From NCBI RefSeq assembly GCF_004522105.1, contig NZ_SPUJ01000006.1, forward strand, positions 298,985 to 362,984: a stretch of 64,000 nucleotides of DNA. The letters run 5' to 3'. Below the pieces are notes generated by a model, which was given only the letters and a program-made list of their open reading frames with translations, made no database searches and was not told where the DNA came from. Positions 16,085-24,409 of the stretch are shown piece by piece; within the stretch, counting starts at the first letter, position 1; each line of letters begins with the position of its first letter. The position numbers and the translations under genes are program-made. Origin of the DNA: Nocardioides sp. 1609 (GTDB lineage: Bacteria; Actinomycetota; Actinomycetes; Propionibacteriales; Nocardioidaceae).

Positions 16085-17646
16085 GCCGTCACGCCCTCGA
16101 AGCGTCGCAGGCTCGGCAGGTCGGGCAGCTCCGAGACGCCCTTGCGGGCGATCGCGGACGGCATCAGCTGCAGGAACACGTTGGGGAACGACGTCACCGC
16201 GATCTTGGTCGCCTCCTGGAGGAGCGCGGGGTAGTCGGGCGAGTCCGTCGGGGTCTTCTTGACCTTCTCCAGCTGGGCCTCGAGCTCGGGGCTGGTCTTG
16301 CGGCCGGGGTTCATCAGGCCCTCGGCGCCGAACAGCACCTGGAAGGCCTGGACGGGCGACTCGCGGCCGGCGAACCCGTCGTACGTCAGGGCCTTGGAGT
16401 GCTCGAGGTAGACCAGCTGGGTGTGCTGGGTCGGCGGGATCGACTCGATCTCGAGCTCGATGCCGATCTCCTTGAGCTGGGCCTGGATGAGCTCGACGGC
16501 GGGGTCGGACTGGCCGCTGCTGGTGAAGGTGCCCTTGACCGGCGCGGTGTAGCCGGCGTCGGCGAGCAGCTGCCGAGCCTTCTCGGGGTCGTAGGCGTAG
16601 AGGTCCTCGAGCTCGGCGTTGTAGCCGACGTAGCCCGGCGGGAACGGCTGGTAGTTGACGTCGCCGAGGCCGAAGAACGCGACCTCCCGGACCTTCTCGC
16701 GGTCGATGCCGAACTTCATCGCCTCGACCACGGCCGGGTCGTCGAACGGCGCCATGGTGGCGTTGACGTCGAGGACGCTGATGTACATCGTGTCGATGAC
16801 CTGCACGTCGAGCCCGGCGTCCTTGGCCTGCTGGACCTGCGCGCCGCCGAGCCGGCCGACGTTGAACTGGCCCGAGCGCACCGACGCGACGGCGGTGGAC
16901 GGGTCCTGCTGCGGGTAGAGGTCGAAGTTCTCGACCTTGATCTCGTCGGCGAGGTGGAAGCGCGGGTTCTTCTTCATGCTCGCGTGGTCGTTCTGCACGT
17001 ACGAGGTGACCGTGAAGGGTCCGGAGCCGGCCGGCTGGGTGGCCAGGGCGGCGGCGTCCTTCTCGAAGGCGGCGGGGTTGACGACCATGCCGGTCTTGCC
17101 CGCGAACAGCAGCGGGTACTGGTAGTCGACCTCGGAGAGCTCGACCAGCACCTCGAGGTCGCTGGAGGCCGAGACCTTCTTGATCGTCGCCATCTGCGGG
17201 GCGATGAGCGAGCCGTCCTGGGTGCGGCCCCGCTCGATCGAGGCGGCCACCGCCGCGGCGTCGATCGGCTTGCCGTCGCTGAACGTCAGGCCGGGGCGCA
17301 GGGTGAAGGTGACGCTGGTGCCGGCCTCGTCGTAGGCCCAGGACTCGGCGAGCCACGGGACGGCGTTGCCCTGCTCGTCGAGGGCGGTGAGCGGGTCGTA
17401 GGCGAGCGCGAGCATCTGCACGTCGGACCCGGCCGAGGAGGTGACCGGGTCCCAGGTGGTCGGGAGCTGCCAGGCCCACTTGATGGTCTTGGTGCCGCCG
17501 GAGCCGCTGTCGGCGGTCGAGGCGCCGCCGCAGGCCTCCAGGCTGAGCACGATGCCCGCGGCCAGGCCGAGGCCGAGGAATCCGCGGCGGGACTGCCGCG
17601 GGTTGGGCAGGTTGAGGCGAGGGGGGCTGGTGCGGGCGCGCGTCAT
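16081..17646 (-). CDS. ABC transporter substrate-binding lipoprotein (family 5, dipeptide type), Tat-type signal
   Basis: 521 residues. The N-terminus carries SRRGFLGLG, a twin-arginine motif, a hydrophobic stretch and the lipobox SLEAC, so the protein is probably exported folded and anchored by a lipid at Cys ~39. The mature part has the family 5 features: WLAESW, FTLRPGLTFSDGKPI, GSGPFTVTSY and the late PNVFLQLMP. It catches the substrate outside the cell for the permeases encoded next. The ATG at 17646 is chosen because it puts the signal at the very start. Family 5 proteins bind peptides, nickel, opines, glutathione or chelates, so the ligand is open. Confidence 0.9.
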   Translation of the reverse strand: MTRARTSPPRLNLPNPRQSRRGFLGLGLAAGIVLSLEACGGASTADSGSGGTKTIKWAWQLPTTWDPVTSSAGSDVQMLALAYDPLTALDEQGNAVPWLAESWAYDEAGTSVTFTLRPGLTFSDGKPIDAAAVAASIERGRTQDGSLIAPQMATIKKVSASSDLEVLVELSEVDYQYPLLFAGKTGMVVNPAAFEKDAAALATQPAGSGPFTVTSYVQNDHASMKKNPRFHLADEIKVENFDLYPQQDPSTAVASVRSGQFNVGRLGGAQVQQAKDAGLDVQVIDTMYISVLDVNATMAPFDDPAVVEAMKFGIDREKVREVAFFGLGDVNYQPFPPGYVGYNAELEDLYAYDPEKARQLLADAGYTAPVKGTFTSSGQSDPAVELIQAQLKEIGIELEIESIPPTQHTQLVYLEHSKALTYDGFAGRESPVQAFQVLFGAEGLMNPGRKTSPELEAQLEKVKKTPTDSPDYPALLQEATKIAVTSFPNVFLQLMPSAIARKGVSELPDLPSLRRFEGVTA

Positions 17647-17696
17647 GGTGAGGCGTCTGCCTTTCGTCGGGAGAAGAGGGGCGTGGGCCGGTGGCG

Positions 17697-19058
17697 TCAG
17701 CGGGCTGACGCCGAGCCGGCCGCGCGGGCGGCGGTGTGGCGGTTGACGGGCACGGGCAACCCGAGGTGCCCGCGCAGGTGGGTGGAGTCGTACTCGGCGC
17801 GGAAGACCCCGCGCTCCTGCAGCAGCGGAACGACGTCGTCGACGATCCGCCGGAAGTTGGCCGGGTGGTCCAGCCCGATGTTGAAGCCGTCGCAGGCCCG
17901 GGCCTCCCACCACTCGACGAGCTTGTCGGCGACCGTGGCGGGCGAGCCGACGAACTCGCTCTTGCGGAAGCCGCGCGTGGCCTCCACGGCCTGGCGCAGC
18001 GTCCAGCCGTTGTCCTGGGCGCGCTGGGTGACCGCCTTGGCCTGGGTGAAGAAGGAGCGCTCGCCGTGCACGAGCGTCTCGGCCGGGAACGGCGCGTCCA
18101 GGTCGTACTGGGTGAAGTCGTGCCAGCCGAACGGTCGGCCGAACTCGCGCAGCGCGGCGTCGAAGGTGTGGTCGCGGTCGTTGTTGAACGCCTCGATCTC
18201 GCGGGCGTCCTCGTCGGTGTCACCGACCACGACCTTGATGCCGGGCATCACCACGACGTGGTCGGGGTTGCGGCCGAACCGGTCGCGGGCGCGGGTCTTG
18301 ACGTCCTCGTAGAACGCCTGACCGGTGGGGATGTCGGGGGCGAAGGTGAAGATGCCCTCCCCCACGCTGGCACCGAGGTCGCGGCCCTGGTCGGAGTCGC
18401 CGGCCTGGAAGATCACCGGGTGGCCCTGGGCCGAGCGCTCCAGGTTGAGCGGTCCCCGGACCTTGAAGTAGGTGCCGTCGTGGTCGAGCACGTGCTGCTT
18501 GTCCGGGTCGAGGAACCGGCCGGTCTCGCGGTCGCGCGGGAACGCGTCGTCCTCGTAGGAGTCCCAGAGGGCGCGGGCCAGGCCGACGAACTCCTGGGCG
18601 CGGCCGTAGCGGGTGTCGTAGTCGAAGTGCTCGTCGAGGCCGTAGTTGCCCGCGGTGCCGGCGTCGCCGGTGGTGACGACGTTCCAGCCCGCGCGGCCCC
18701 CGCTGATCAGGTCGAGCGAGCCGAGGCGGCGCACCAGGTTGAACGGGCTGTTGAAGCTCGTCGTCGCGGTGCCGACCAGGCCGATCCGCTCGGTTCGCAT
18801 GGCGAGCGCGCTCAGCAGCGTGAGCGGCTCGAGCCGGTTGAGGTAGTGCGGAGGGGAGAACGGGGTGATGAACTGGCTGTCGACCACGAAGATCAGGTCG
18901 AACCTGCCGCGCTCGGCGAGCCGGGCCATCTCGACGAACCACTCGACGTTGACGCTCGCGTCGGTGGGGATCTCGGGGTCGAGCCACAACGTGTGGCTTC
19001 CCGGGCCACCGGTGCCGTAGGGCACGGCTCCCAGGTGCATCTGCCTCGGCGCGGACAT
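17697..19058 (-). CDS. NtaA/SnaA/DszA-family flavin-dependent monooxygenase
   Basis: 453 residues, the size of this branch of LLM enzymes (nitrilotriacetate, EDTA or dibenzothiophene-sulfone monooxygenases). Motifs are MHLGAVPYGTGGPGSHTLW, RFDLIFVVDSQFI, RTERIGLVGTATTSFNSPFNLVRRLGSLD, GRAGWNVVTTGD and HPVIFQAGDSDQGRDLGA. It needs reduced FMN from a separate reductase. It is the first gene of the long minus-strand operon, with GGAGAGAGGA before its ATG and a divergent LysR gene. It probably makes the first cut in the imported compound (inference). Confidence 0.87.
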   Translation of the reverse strand: MSAPRQMHLGAVPYGTGGPGSHTLWLDPEIPTDASVNVEWFVEMARLAERGRFDLIFVVDSQFITPFSPPHYLNRLEPLTLLSALAMRTERIGLVGTATTSFNSPFNLVRRLGSLDLISGGRAGWNVVTTGDAGTAGNYGLDEHFDYDTRYGRAQEFVGLARALWDSYEDDAFPRDRETGRFLDPDKQHVLDHDGTYFKVRGPLNLERSAQGHPVIFQAGDSDQGRDLGASVGEGIFTFAPDIPTGQAFYEDVKTRARDRFGRNPDHVVVMPGIKVVVGDTDEDAREIEAFNNDRDHTFDAALREFGRPFGWHDFTQYDLDAPFPAETLVHGERSFFTQAKAVTQRAQDNGWTLRQAVEATRGFRKSEFVGSPATVADKLVEWWEARACDGFNIGLDHPANFRRIVDDVVPLLQERGVFRAEYDSTHLRGHLGLPVPVNRHTAARAAGSASAR

Positions 19059-19091
19059 CCAGATCCTCTCTCCATCAACTATTTCTCTATC

Positions 19092-19121
19092 AATCTAGTT
19101 GTCTTAGAGAGAACACTCCAA
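19092..19121 (-). promoter_or_regulatory. Probable promoter of the catabolic operon
   Basis: On the minus strand TTGGAG (19121-19116) and TAGATT (19097-19092) are separated by 18 bp. They lie about 35 bp upstream of the first gene's ATG, in an AT-rich stretch that stands out from the GC-rich surroundings. The LysR dyads at 19131-19157 lie just upstream of the -35 box, as expected for activation. Confidence 0.5.
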
Positions 19122-19130
19122 CGAGAGTCC

Positions 19131-19157
19131 GTGATGCATGTCATCACGCCTGGTGAT
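19131..19157. promoter_or_regulatory. LysR-type operator, overlapping dyads
   Basis: GTGATG (19131-19136) pairs with CATCAC (19142-19147) across 5 bp. ATCAC (19143-19147) also pairs with GTGAT (19153-19157) across 5 bp. The second dyad has the T-N11-A spacing (T19144, A19156) that is standard for LysR proteins. Three half-sites in a row lie between the LysR gene and the operon promoter. Confidence 0.65.
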
Positions 19158-19181
19158 CGATTGTGAAGTAATCTGATCGAC

Positions 19182-20057
19182 ATGGACCGCACCCTCGACA
19201 TCGGACCGCTCCGCAGCCTCGTGGCGGTGGCCGACTGCGGCGGCTTCCAGCGCGCGGCCGAGCACCTGCACCTCAGCCAGGGCGGGGTCAGCCAGCACGT
19301 GCGCCGCCTCGAGGCCGCCACCGGCAAGCCGCTCGTCGAGCGGCACGGCCGGGGCTCGCGGTTCACCGGCGACGGCGAGCGCCTACTGGCCTCGGCCCGT
19401 CAGCTGCTCGCCCTGCACGACCAGGCGCTCCGCGAGGTCACCGGCACCCGCCTCGACCTGACCGTCGGCTCCACCGAGCACGCGGCCGCGCGCCTGCTCC
19501 CGACGCTGTCGTCGGCGCTGGAGCAGGCGGTCCCCCACGCCGGGCTCCGCTACCGGATCGACCGCGGGTCCCGCCTGCGCGACGGCCTGGCGTCCGGACA
19601 GGTCGACCTCGCGCTGCTGCTGAACGCCGGCGACCACCCCGGCGCCGCCCTGGTCGGCGAGCTCCACCTGACCTGGTACGCCGCTCCCGGCTGGCGGCGC
19701 CCGACCGCACCGGACGCCGTTCAGGTCGTCGCGTTCGACGGCCCGTGCGAGCTGCGCAAGCGGGCGCTCGAGACCCTCGCCGACCACGGCATCGCCGCCA
19801 CCGTCGGCAGCGAGGCGACCCAGCTGGCCGGCGTCCAGGCCGCGGCCGGGGCCGGGCTCGGCGTGGCCCTGATGGCCCTCGACGAGGCACCGCCCGGGCT
19901 GGTCGCCGTCGACTCGCTCCCGTCCCCGGCGCCGCTGGCGCTCTACGTGTGCCCCCGCGCCGGCCTCGACGACGCCGTCGTCCGGGTCGCGGTCGACTCC
20001 GTCACCGCGGCCCTGGCCCAGCCCCGACCGGCCCCGCAGCTCGCCCTGGCCCGCTGA
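19182..20057 (+). CDS. LysR family regulator of the catabolic operon
   Basis: 291 residues. The N-terminal winged helix is clear (FQRAAEHLHLSQGGVSQHVRRLE, residues ~22-45), and the substrate-binding domain fills the rest. The S-Q-G-G-V-S-Q-H helix differs slightly from the usual SQPALS. The gene is divergent from the 15-cistron operon, with dyads at 19131-19157 between them, so it is the likely activator of that operon. The co-inducer is probably the transported compound, a breakdown product or a sulfur signal (inference). Confidence 0.85.
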   Translation: MDRTLDIGPLRSLVAVADCGGFQRAAEHLHLSQGGVSQHVRRLEAATGKPLVERHGRGSRFTGDGERLLASARQLLALHDQALREVTGTRLDLTVGSTEHAAARLLPTLSSALEQAVPHAGLRYRIDRGSRLRDGLASGQVDLALLLNAGDHPGAALVGELHLTWYAAPGWRRPTAPDAVQVVAFDGPCELRKRALETLADHGIAATVGSEATQLAGVQAAAGAGLGVALMALDEAPPGLVAVDSLPSPAPLALYVCPRAGLDDAVVRVAVDSVTAALAQPRPAPQLALAR

Positions 20058-20139
20058 CGAGGGACCAGCCGCCCCAGTCCGATCCGCTTGCCCGAGCATG
20101 CGCTCCGACCCGTGGCCGGCGCGCCACTAGGCTCGCGCC

Positions 20140-20982
20140 ATGAGCGACCAGACGATGGCGGGCCGCACGATCCTGGTGACCGGGGCGAGCGACGGGATCG
20201 GCGCCGAGACCGCCAGGGCGCTGGCCGCGCGGGGTGCGACGGTCCACGTGACCGGACGCTCCGCCGACAAGCTCCGCCCGGTCGCCGAGGCCGTCGGGAC
20301 CGACCCGCTGGTCGCCGACTTCTCACGGCTCGACGACGTCCGCCGGCTCGCCGACCAGGTCGGCGAGCGCGTGGACCGGCTCGACGTGCTGATGAACAAC
20401 GCCGGCGGCACCTTCGCCCCGTCGCGGCGGACCCACGACGGCCACGAGCCCAACTTCCAGGTCAACCACCTGGCGCCGTTCCTGCTCACCCACCTGCTCC
20501 GCCCGCGGCTGGCGGCCGCCGGCGCGTCACTCGTCGTCAACACCTCGAGCATCGGCAACCTGGTCGGCAAGGTGGTCCTCGACGACCTCGACCACGAGCG
20601 CCGTCGGGCATCCGAGCTCCGGGCCTACGGCACCGGCAAGCTGATGAACATCCTCTTCACCCGCGGCGCCTCCCAGCGCTGGGCCTCCGACGGCATCGTC
20701 TCGGTAACCGTCCACCCGGGCCCCGTGGGCAGCTCGTTCGGCCGCGACTCGTGGCTCGTCGGACTCGCCTACCGCACCCCGCTCAAGCGGCTCGCGACGA
20801 TCAGCGTCCCGGACGGAGCGGCGCCGCTGGTCGCCCTCGCCGAGCGCGGCCCCGACCCCGAGCTCGACGGCGCCTACTTCAGCCGGTTCGACCCGCACGG
20901 CCGCGAGAACCGGCAGGCTCGCGACCAGTCGGTCATCGACGGGCTGTGGGAGCGCTCCGCCGCGCTCGTCGGGCTCGCCTGA
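20140..20982 (+). CDS. Short-chain dehydrogenase/reductase, retinol-dehydrogenase-like
   Basis: 280 residues. It has TGASDGIGAETARALAARGA (cofactor site), VADFSRLDDVRRLAD, LMNNAGG, VNTSS and YGTGK as the catalytic Tyr/Lys, with HPGPV after it. The subtype resembles the retinol dehydrogenase/WW-oxidoreductase branch, which has a D-hydrophobic-S segment after the fourth strand. The ATG at 20140 lacks a strong ribosome site. It stands alone between the LysR gene and a convergent small gene, and its substrate is unknown. Confidence 0.85.
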   Translation: MSDQTMAGRTILVTGASDGIGAETARALAARGATVHVTGRSADKLRPVAEAVGTDPLVADFSRLDDVRRLADQVGERVDRLDVLMNNAGGTFAPSRRTHDGHEPNFQVNHLAPFLLTHLLRPRLAAAGASLVVNTSSIGNLVGKVVLDDLDHERRRASELRAYGTGKLMNILFTRGASQRWASDGIVSVTVHPGPVGSSFGRDSWLVGLAYRTPLKRLATISVPDGAAPLVALAERGPDPELDGAYFSRFDPHGRENRQARDQSVIDGLWERSAALVGLA

Positions 20983-21016
20983 GCACGCGACGGCGTCGGC
21001 GGCGCCCGGGCTGCAC

Positions 21017-21538
21017 CTAGGCGGACGGCCCCTTCGCACGGACGTCGGACACGCTCGTCATCGCGTCGCGCAGCTCGGTCAGCCAGTCGTCCTCGTGCTG
21101 GGCGACCAGCCGCACGCACCACGCGAGGGCGTCGGAGCGCGACCGCGCGACGCCTGCCTCGACGAGGGTGTCGAGCACCCGTCGCTGGGGCTGGCGCAGC
21201 CGGGTCATGACGGGTGCCGCGACGTGGGTCCAGAGCTCGCGGTGCTCACCCAGCACGACTCCCCACGAGACCTTGGCCTCGAAGCGGTGCTCGGCCTCGC
21301 GGGCGATCTCCATGCGGCGGGCCCGGGTCTCCTCGCGGAAGGCCCGGGCCCGGCCCACCCGTGCCTCGGACAGGGCGGCGTCGCTCGCGTCGGGGAGGTC
21401 GACGTCCGGCTGGGTCAGCAGGACGACGACCTCCTCGCGGTCGACGGTGATGGCGGCCGGCGTGGCCCGCCACTCTGCGGGCAGCCGGCCCTCGAACCAG
21501 CCGGCGACCTTCTCGGTGGTGCTCTCTGATGTCGTCAT
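21017..21538 (-). CDS. Hypothetical protein with possible ribbon-helix-helix-like C-terminus
   Basis: 173 residues, not recognised. The middle is highly charged and helical (ARVGRARAFREETRARRMEIAREAE). The final ~50 residues (RRVLDTLVEAGVARSRSDALAWCVRLV) resemble the helix pair of small DNA-binding regulators. No membrane segment is present. The start codon lies 2 bp from a set of TTAC repeats at 21541-21560, which could be its own operator. No Shine-Dalgarno sequence lies between, so the mRNA may be leaderless. Function as a regulator is a guess. Confidence 0.7.
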   Translation of the reverse strand: MTTSESTTEKVAGWFEGRLPAEWRATPAAITVDREEVVVLLTQPDVDLPDASDAALSEARVGRARAFREETRARRMEIAREAEHRFEAKVSWGVVLGEHRELWTHVAAPVMTRLRQPQRRVLDTLVEAGVARSRSDALAWCVRLVAQHEDDWLTELRDAMTSVSDVRAKGPSA

Positions 21539-21540
21539 GC

Positions 21541-21560
21541 TTACATGATTACATCATTAC
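21541..21560. promoter_or_regulatory. TTAC repeats, 8-bp period, with ATGAT/ATCAT dyad
   Basis: TTAC occurs at 21541, 21549 and 21557, exactly 8 bp apart, and ATGAT (21545-21549) pairs with ATCAT (21553-21557). It lies directly upstream of the start of the minus-strand gene ending at 21017. Tandem sites at 8-bp spacing are typical for ribbon-helix-helix regulators. A TAATCA sequence 7 bp before the ATG could be the -10 box of a leaderless transcript. Confidence 0.5.
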
Positions 21561-21592
21561 GCAAGGCCGCCGGCGATGCTGTCGGACGCGGG

Positions 21593-22591
21593 TCAGCGCG
21601 GCTCGACCGGCACCTCGTCCTCGTCCTTGCCGCCCGCGTCGTCGTCCGCGCCCTCGGCAGCCCGGGGCCTGAGGAAGCTGAGTCCGACCGATCCGGCCAG
21701 GACCACGACGATCACGCCGAGGCTCACGAGGGACGGGATCTCCGGGATGGAGGTGTCGATGGTCTTGTGCGCGGCCTGCAGGATCAGCTTCACGCCGATG
21801 AAGGCGAGGATGAGCGCCAGGCCGGTGCCGAGGTAGTGGAACCGGTCGAGCAGGCCCGCCAGCAGGAAGTAGAGCGCCCGCAGGCCGAGGATGGCGAAGG
21901 CGTTGGAGGTGTAGACGATGAAGGCGTCGTCGCTCACCGCGAGGACGGCGGGCACGCTGTCGACGGCGAAGAGCAGGTCGGCGGCCTCGATGGCGACCAC
22001 GACGGCGAGCATCGGGGTGCCGACGCGCTTGCCGGCCTCCTTGATGAAGAACTTGGTGCCGTGGTACTCGTCGGTCATCGGCACGAGCTTGCGCATCAGG
22101 CGCAGCGACAGGCTGGTGCTCGGGTCGTAGTCGTCGTCGTCGCCCTTGATCAGCTTGTAGGCGCTGTAGAGCAGGATCGCGGCGAACACGAAGAGGATCG
22201 CGGTGAACTGGCTGACCACGGCGACACCGAGGGCCAGGAAGATCCCGCGGAACACCAGGGCGCCGATGACGCCGTAGAACAGCACGCGGTGCTGGTACTG
22301 CGCCGGCACCTTGAAGTACCCGAAGATCAGGGCGAAGACGAACAGGTTGTCGACCGACAGGCTCTTCTCGAGCAACCAGGCGGTCGTGTACTCGACGCCG
22401 GCGTCCCGGCCGACCACGGCGAAGACCACGATCCCGAAGACGACGGCGAGCCCCACCCACCCCACGCTCCAGCGCGCGGCCTCCTTGAAGCCGATGACGT
22501 GGGCGTCGCGGTGGGCGAGCAGGTCGATGGCCAGGGCGATGACGACGGTGGCGGCGAACGCGCCCCACAGCCAGACGGGTACGTCGTGCAC
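21593..22591 (-). CDS. TerC/Alx family integral membrane protein
   Basis: 332 residues with about nine membrane segments. Family motifs are WLLEKSLSVDNLFVFALIFGYF, with acidic residues inside the membrane, and IEAADLLFAVDSVPAVLAVS. TerC/Alx proteins export manganese or other metal ions and support stress survival. The C-terminal ~35 residues are charged and cytoplasmic. GTG 22591 is chosen because AAGGAGA lies 6 bp upstream. No manganese riboswitch could be recognised in the 114 bases upstream. Confidence 0.9.
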   Translation of the reverse strand: MHDVPVWLWGAFAATVVIALAIDLLAHRDAHVIGFKEAARWSVGWVGLAVVFGIVVFAVVGRDAGVEYTTAWLLEKSLSVDNLFVFALIFGYFKVPAQYQHRVLFYGVIGALVFRGIFLALGVAVVSQFTAILFVFAAILLYSAYKLIKGDDDDYDPSTSLSLRLMRKLVPMTDEYHGTKFFIKEAGKRVGTPMLAVVVAIEAADLLFAVDSVPAVLAVSDDAFIVYTSNAFAILGLRALYFLLAGLLDRFHYLGTGLALILAFIGVKLILQAAHKTIDTSIPEIPSLVSLGVIVVVLAGSVGLSFLRPRAAEGADDDAGGKDEDEVPVEPR

Positions 22592-22705
22592 GAGGGTCTC
22601 CTTCGAGGTGATCTGGGTACTCCTCGATTCTGCGCGACCCGAGGCCCACGGACGAGGTCCGATGGTGGACGACTCCCGGCGACGAAGTTGCCGACACCCG
22701 GCAAC

Positions 22706-23881
22706 TCAGCCCTCGGAGAACGTGCCCAGCAGGCGGGCGCCGAGCACCGCGGCGTGCAGGGTGAAGCGGTGCGCCGGATCGGTCGGGTCCAGCCCGAGGA
22801 CGTCGCCGATCCGCTGGAGCCGGTAGGTCACCGCCCGGACCGAGAGGTGCAACCGGGCGGCGGTGGCCGTGGCGACCCCGCCGCACGCGAAGTAGGCCTC
22901 GAGGGTCTCCACCATCGCCGCCGCGCTGCCCGGCGCCTCGTGGAGCGGCCCGAGGACGGCGGCGATCAGATCGTCGATCGCGGCGCGGTCGCGCAGCAGC
23001 ACCTCGTAGACCACCAGGGAGCCGGAGTCGATCACGGCGTCCTCGAGACCGAGCCGGCTGGCGAGGTCCAGGGCGTTGCCGGCCTGCTCGTACGACACCC
23101 GGACGGCGCCCGCGCCGGGCCGGGTGCGCCCGATCGCGGCCTGCCAGGCCCGCCCGGGACCCGCGCCCGGGGGCGGGCCGGCCGCGCTCGGTGCGGCCTC
23201 GGCGATCACCGCCGCGAGCCGCTCCCCGACCAGCGTCACGCTGGCCCGGTCCGGCGCGGCGAAGATGCAGACCAGGAGTCCGTTCCTGGTCGCGACGAGC
23301 GGGTTGGTGTCGCCGTGGCGGCCGCTCACGGCGCCCTCGAGGCGACGCGGGACCGAGGTCAGTGACGGGTGGTCGAAGGTGAGGTCGTGCCGGGCCACCA
23401 GGACCGCGTGCGGGCTGGTGAGGTCGAGCCCGAGGTCGGCGGCCCGGCCCGTCGCCTCGACCGCGGCCGGACCACCGCCCAGCAGGAGGTCGAAGACGTC
23501 GTGCCGGGTGGACTCCTGCTGGCGCGACAGGTCGTTGCGGGCGAGCTGGAAGCCCTCGGCCAGCGCGGCCACCGCGTCGTCCGCGGCCCGGAGCACGGCC
23601 AGTCCGGCGGCCCGCACCCGGACGGCGTCCGGCCCGGTGTCGAGCTCCTCCCACAGCCGCCAGCACGCCGAGAGGTAGAGGTCGACGAGCGCCCGCAGCG
23701 GCACGCCGACCAGCGCCGCCGCCGCGCCGTGCTCGCCGCACGCCCTCAGCTCCGCGCGACGCAGCCGACGACCCGAGGCAGCCGCCTCCACCACGATCGG
23801 GAGGAAGTCACCGAGCAGGCCGGGATCGATCCCTCCGGCGTCCCCGGCGGCCGCCGCGGCCACCGCGTCGAGTCGAAGCAT
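22706..23881 (-). CDS. PucR/CdaR-type helix-turn-helix regulator
   Basis: 391 residues from ATG 23881, which has GGAGGA 4 bp upstream; the frame is open to GTG 23929. The C-terminal ~55 residues are the PucR-type DNA-binding domain: VETLEAYFACGGVATATAARLHLSVRAVTYRLQRIGDVLGLDP. The centre resembles a GGDEF-like or sensory domain without catalytic residues (GDTNPLVATRNGLLVCIF), and the N-terminus is helical. Such proteins sense metabolites and control nearby or distant catabolic genes. No clear target is next to it. Confidence 0.82.
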   Translation of the reverse strand: MLRLDAVAAAAAGDAGGIDPGLLGDFLPIVVEAAASGRRLRRAELRACGEHGAAAALVGVPLRALVDLYLSACWRLWEELDTGPDAVRVRAAGLAVLRAADDAVAALAEGFQLARNDLSRQQESTRHDVFDLLLGGGPAAVEATGRAADLGLDLTSPHAVLVARHDLTFDHPSLTSVPRRLEGAVSGRHGDTNPLVATRNGLLVCIFAAPDRASVTLVGERLAAVIAEAAPSAAGPPPGAGPGRAWQAAIGRTRPGAGAVRVSYEQAGNALDLASRLGLEDAVIDSGSLVVYEVLLRDRAAIDDLIAAVLGPLHEAPGSAAAMVETLEAYFACGGVATATAARLHLSVRAVTYRLQRIGDVLGLDPTDPAHRFTLHAAVLGARLLGTFSEG

Positions 23882-23972
23882 GGAGTCCTCCGATTGCCGG
23901 GAACCGGAAGTCGGCCCGTCGGCCACCATCCTCCCACCGCCGGCCTCGCCCGCGGACCCGGACCCGGCGGTC

Positions 23973-24284
23973 TCAGCCGTCGCGACCCGCGGACCCGCGG
24001 GTGCGCAGGCGCCGGTTCTCGGCCTGCAGCCGGTCCAGCCGGTGCTCGAGCGCGAGCACGCGCGCGATGCCGGCGATGTTCAGTCCCTCGGCCAGCAGCT
24101 CGCCGATCCGGATCAGCCGGTCGACGTCGTCCTGGTTGTAGAGCCGGGTGCCTCCCGCCGTGCGATCGGGCTGCACCAGGCCGCGGCGTTCGTAGACGCG
24201 CAGGTTCTGGATCTCCATCGAGGCCATCCGCGCCGCCACCGAGATCGCGAAGACCCCCGCCTCCCGTCGGACCACGACCGCCAC
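23973..24284 (-). CDS. MerR family regulator, HspR-like
   Basis: 103 residues. The MerR DNA-binding domain runs from FAISVAARMASMEIQNLRVYERRGLV through RTAGGTRLYNQDDVDRL, close to the pattern in heat-shock repressor HspR. A short coiled-coil follows (EHRLDRLQAENRRLR). It is divergent from the small heat-shock gene at 24410, so it probably represses that gene and itself. The start is GTG 24284. Confidence 0.83.
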   Translation of the reverse strand: MAVVVRREAGVFAISVAARMASMEIQNLRVYERRGLVQPDRTAGGTRLYNQDDVDRLIRIGELLAEGLNIAGIARVLALEHRLDRLQAENRRLRTRGSAGRDG

Positions 24285-24347
24285 CTCTCAGGAACTTCTC
24301 AGTCGCACGACTTGCGCCTGGGCTACACCGTCGGCTACAACAAATGT

Positions 24348-24361
24348 GTATCTCACGATAC
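24348..24361. promoter_or_regulatory. Dyad upstream of the hsp20 gene
   Basis: GTATC (24348-24352) and GATAC (24357-24361) form a perfect inverted repeat with a 4-bp spacer, about 50 bp before the Hsp20 start. Upstream, TTGCGC (24312-24317) and TACAAC (24336-24341) could be a promoter with 18-bp spacing. A short direct repeat of GGCTACA lies between. It is a candidate site for the HspR-like protein. Confidence 0.4.
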
Positions 24362-24409
24362 AGGTAATCGGAACGACCCGATACCCACGACCACCTCGAG
24401 GAGGACACC

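Noticed and set aside
22592..22705. Manganese (yybP-ykoY) riboswitch expected before a TerC/Alx gene
   Set aside because: I could not find the conserved paired elements in the 114 bases available.
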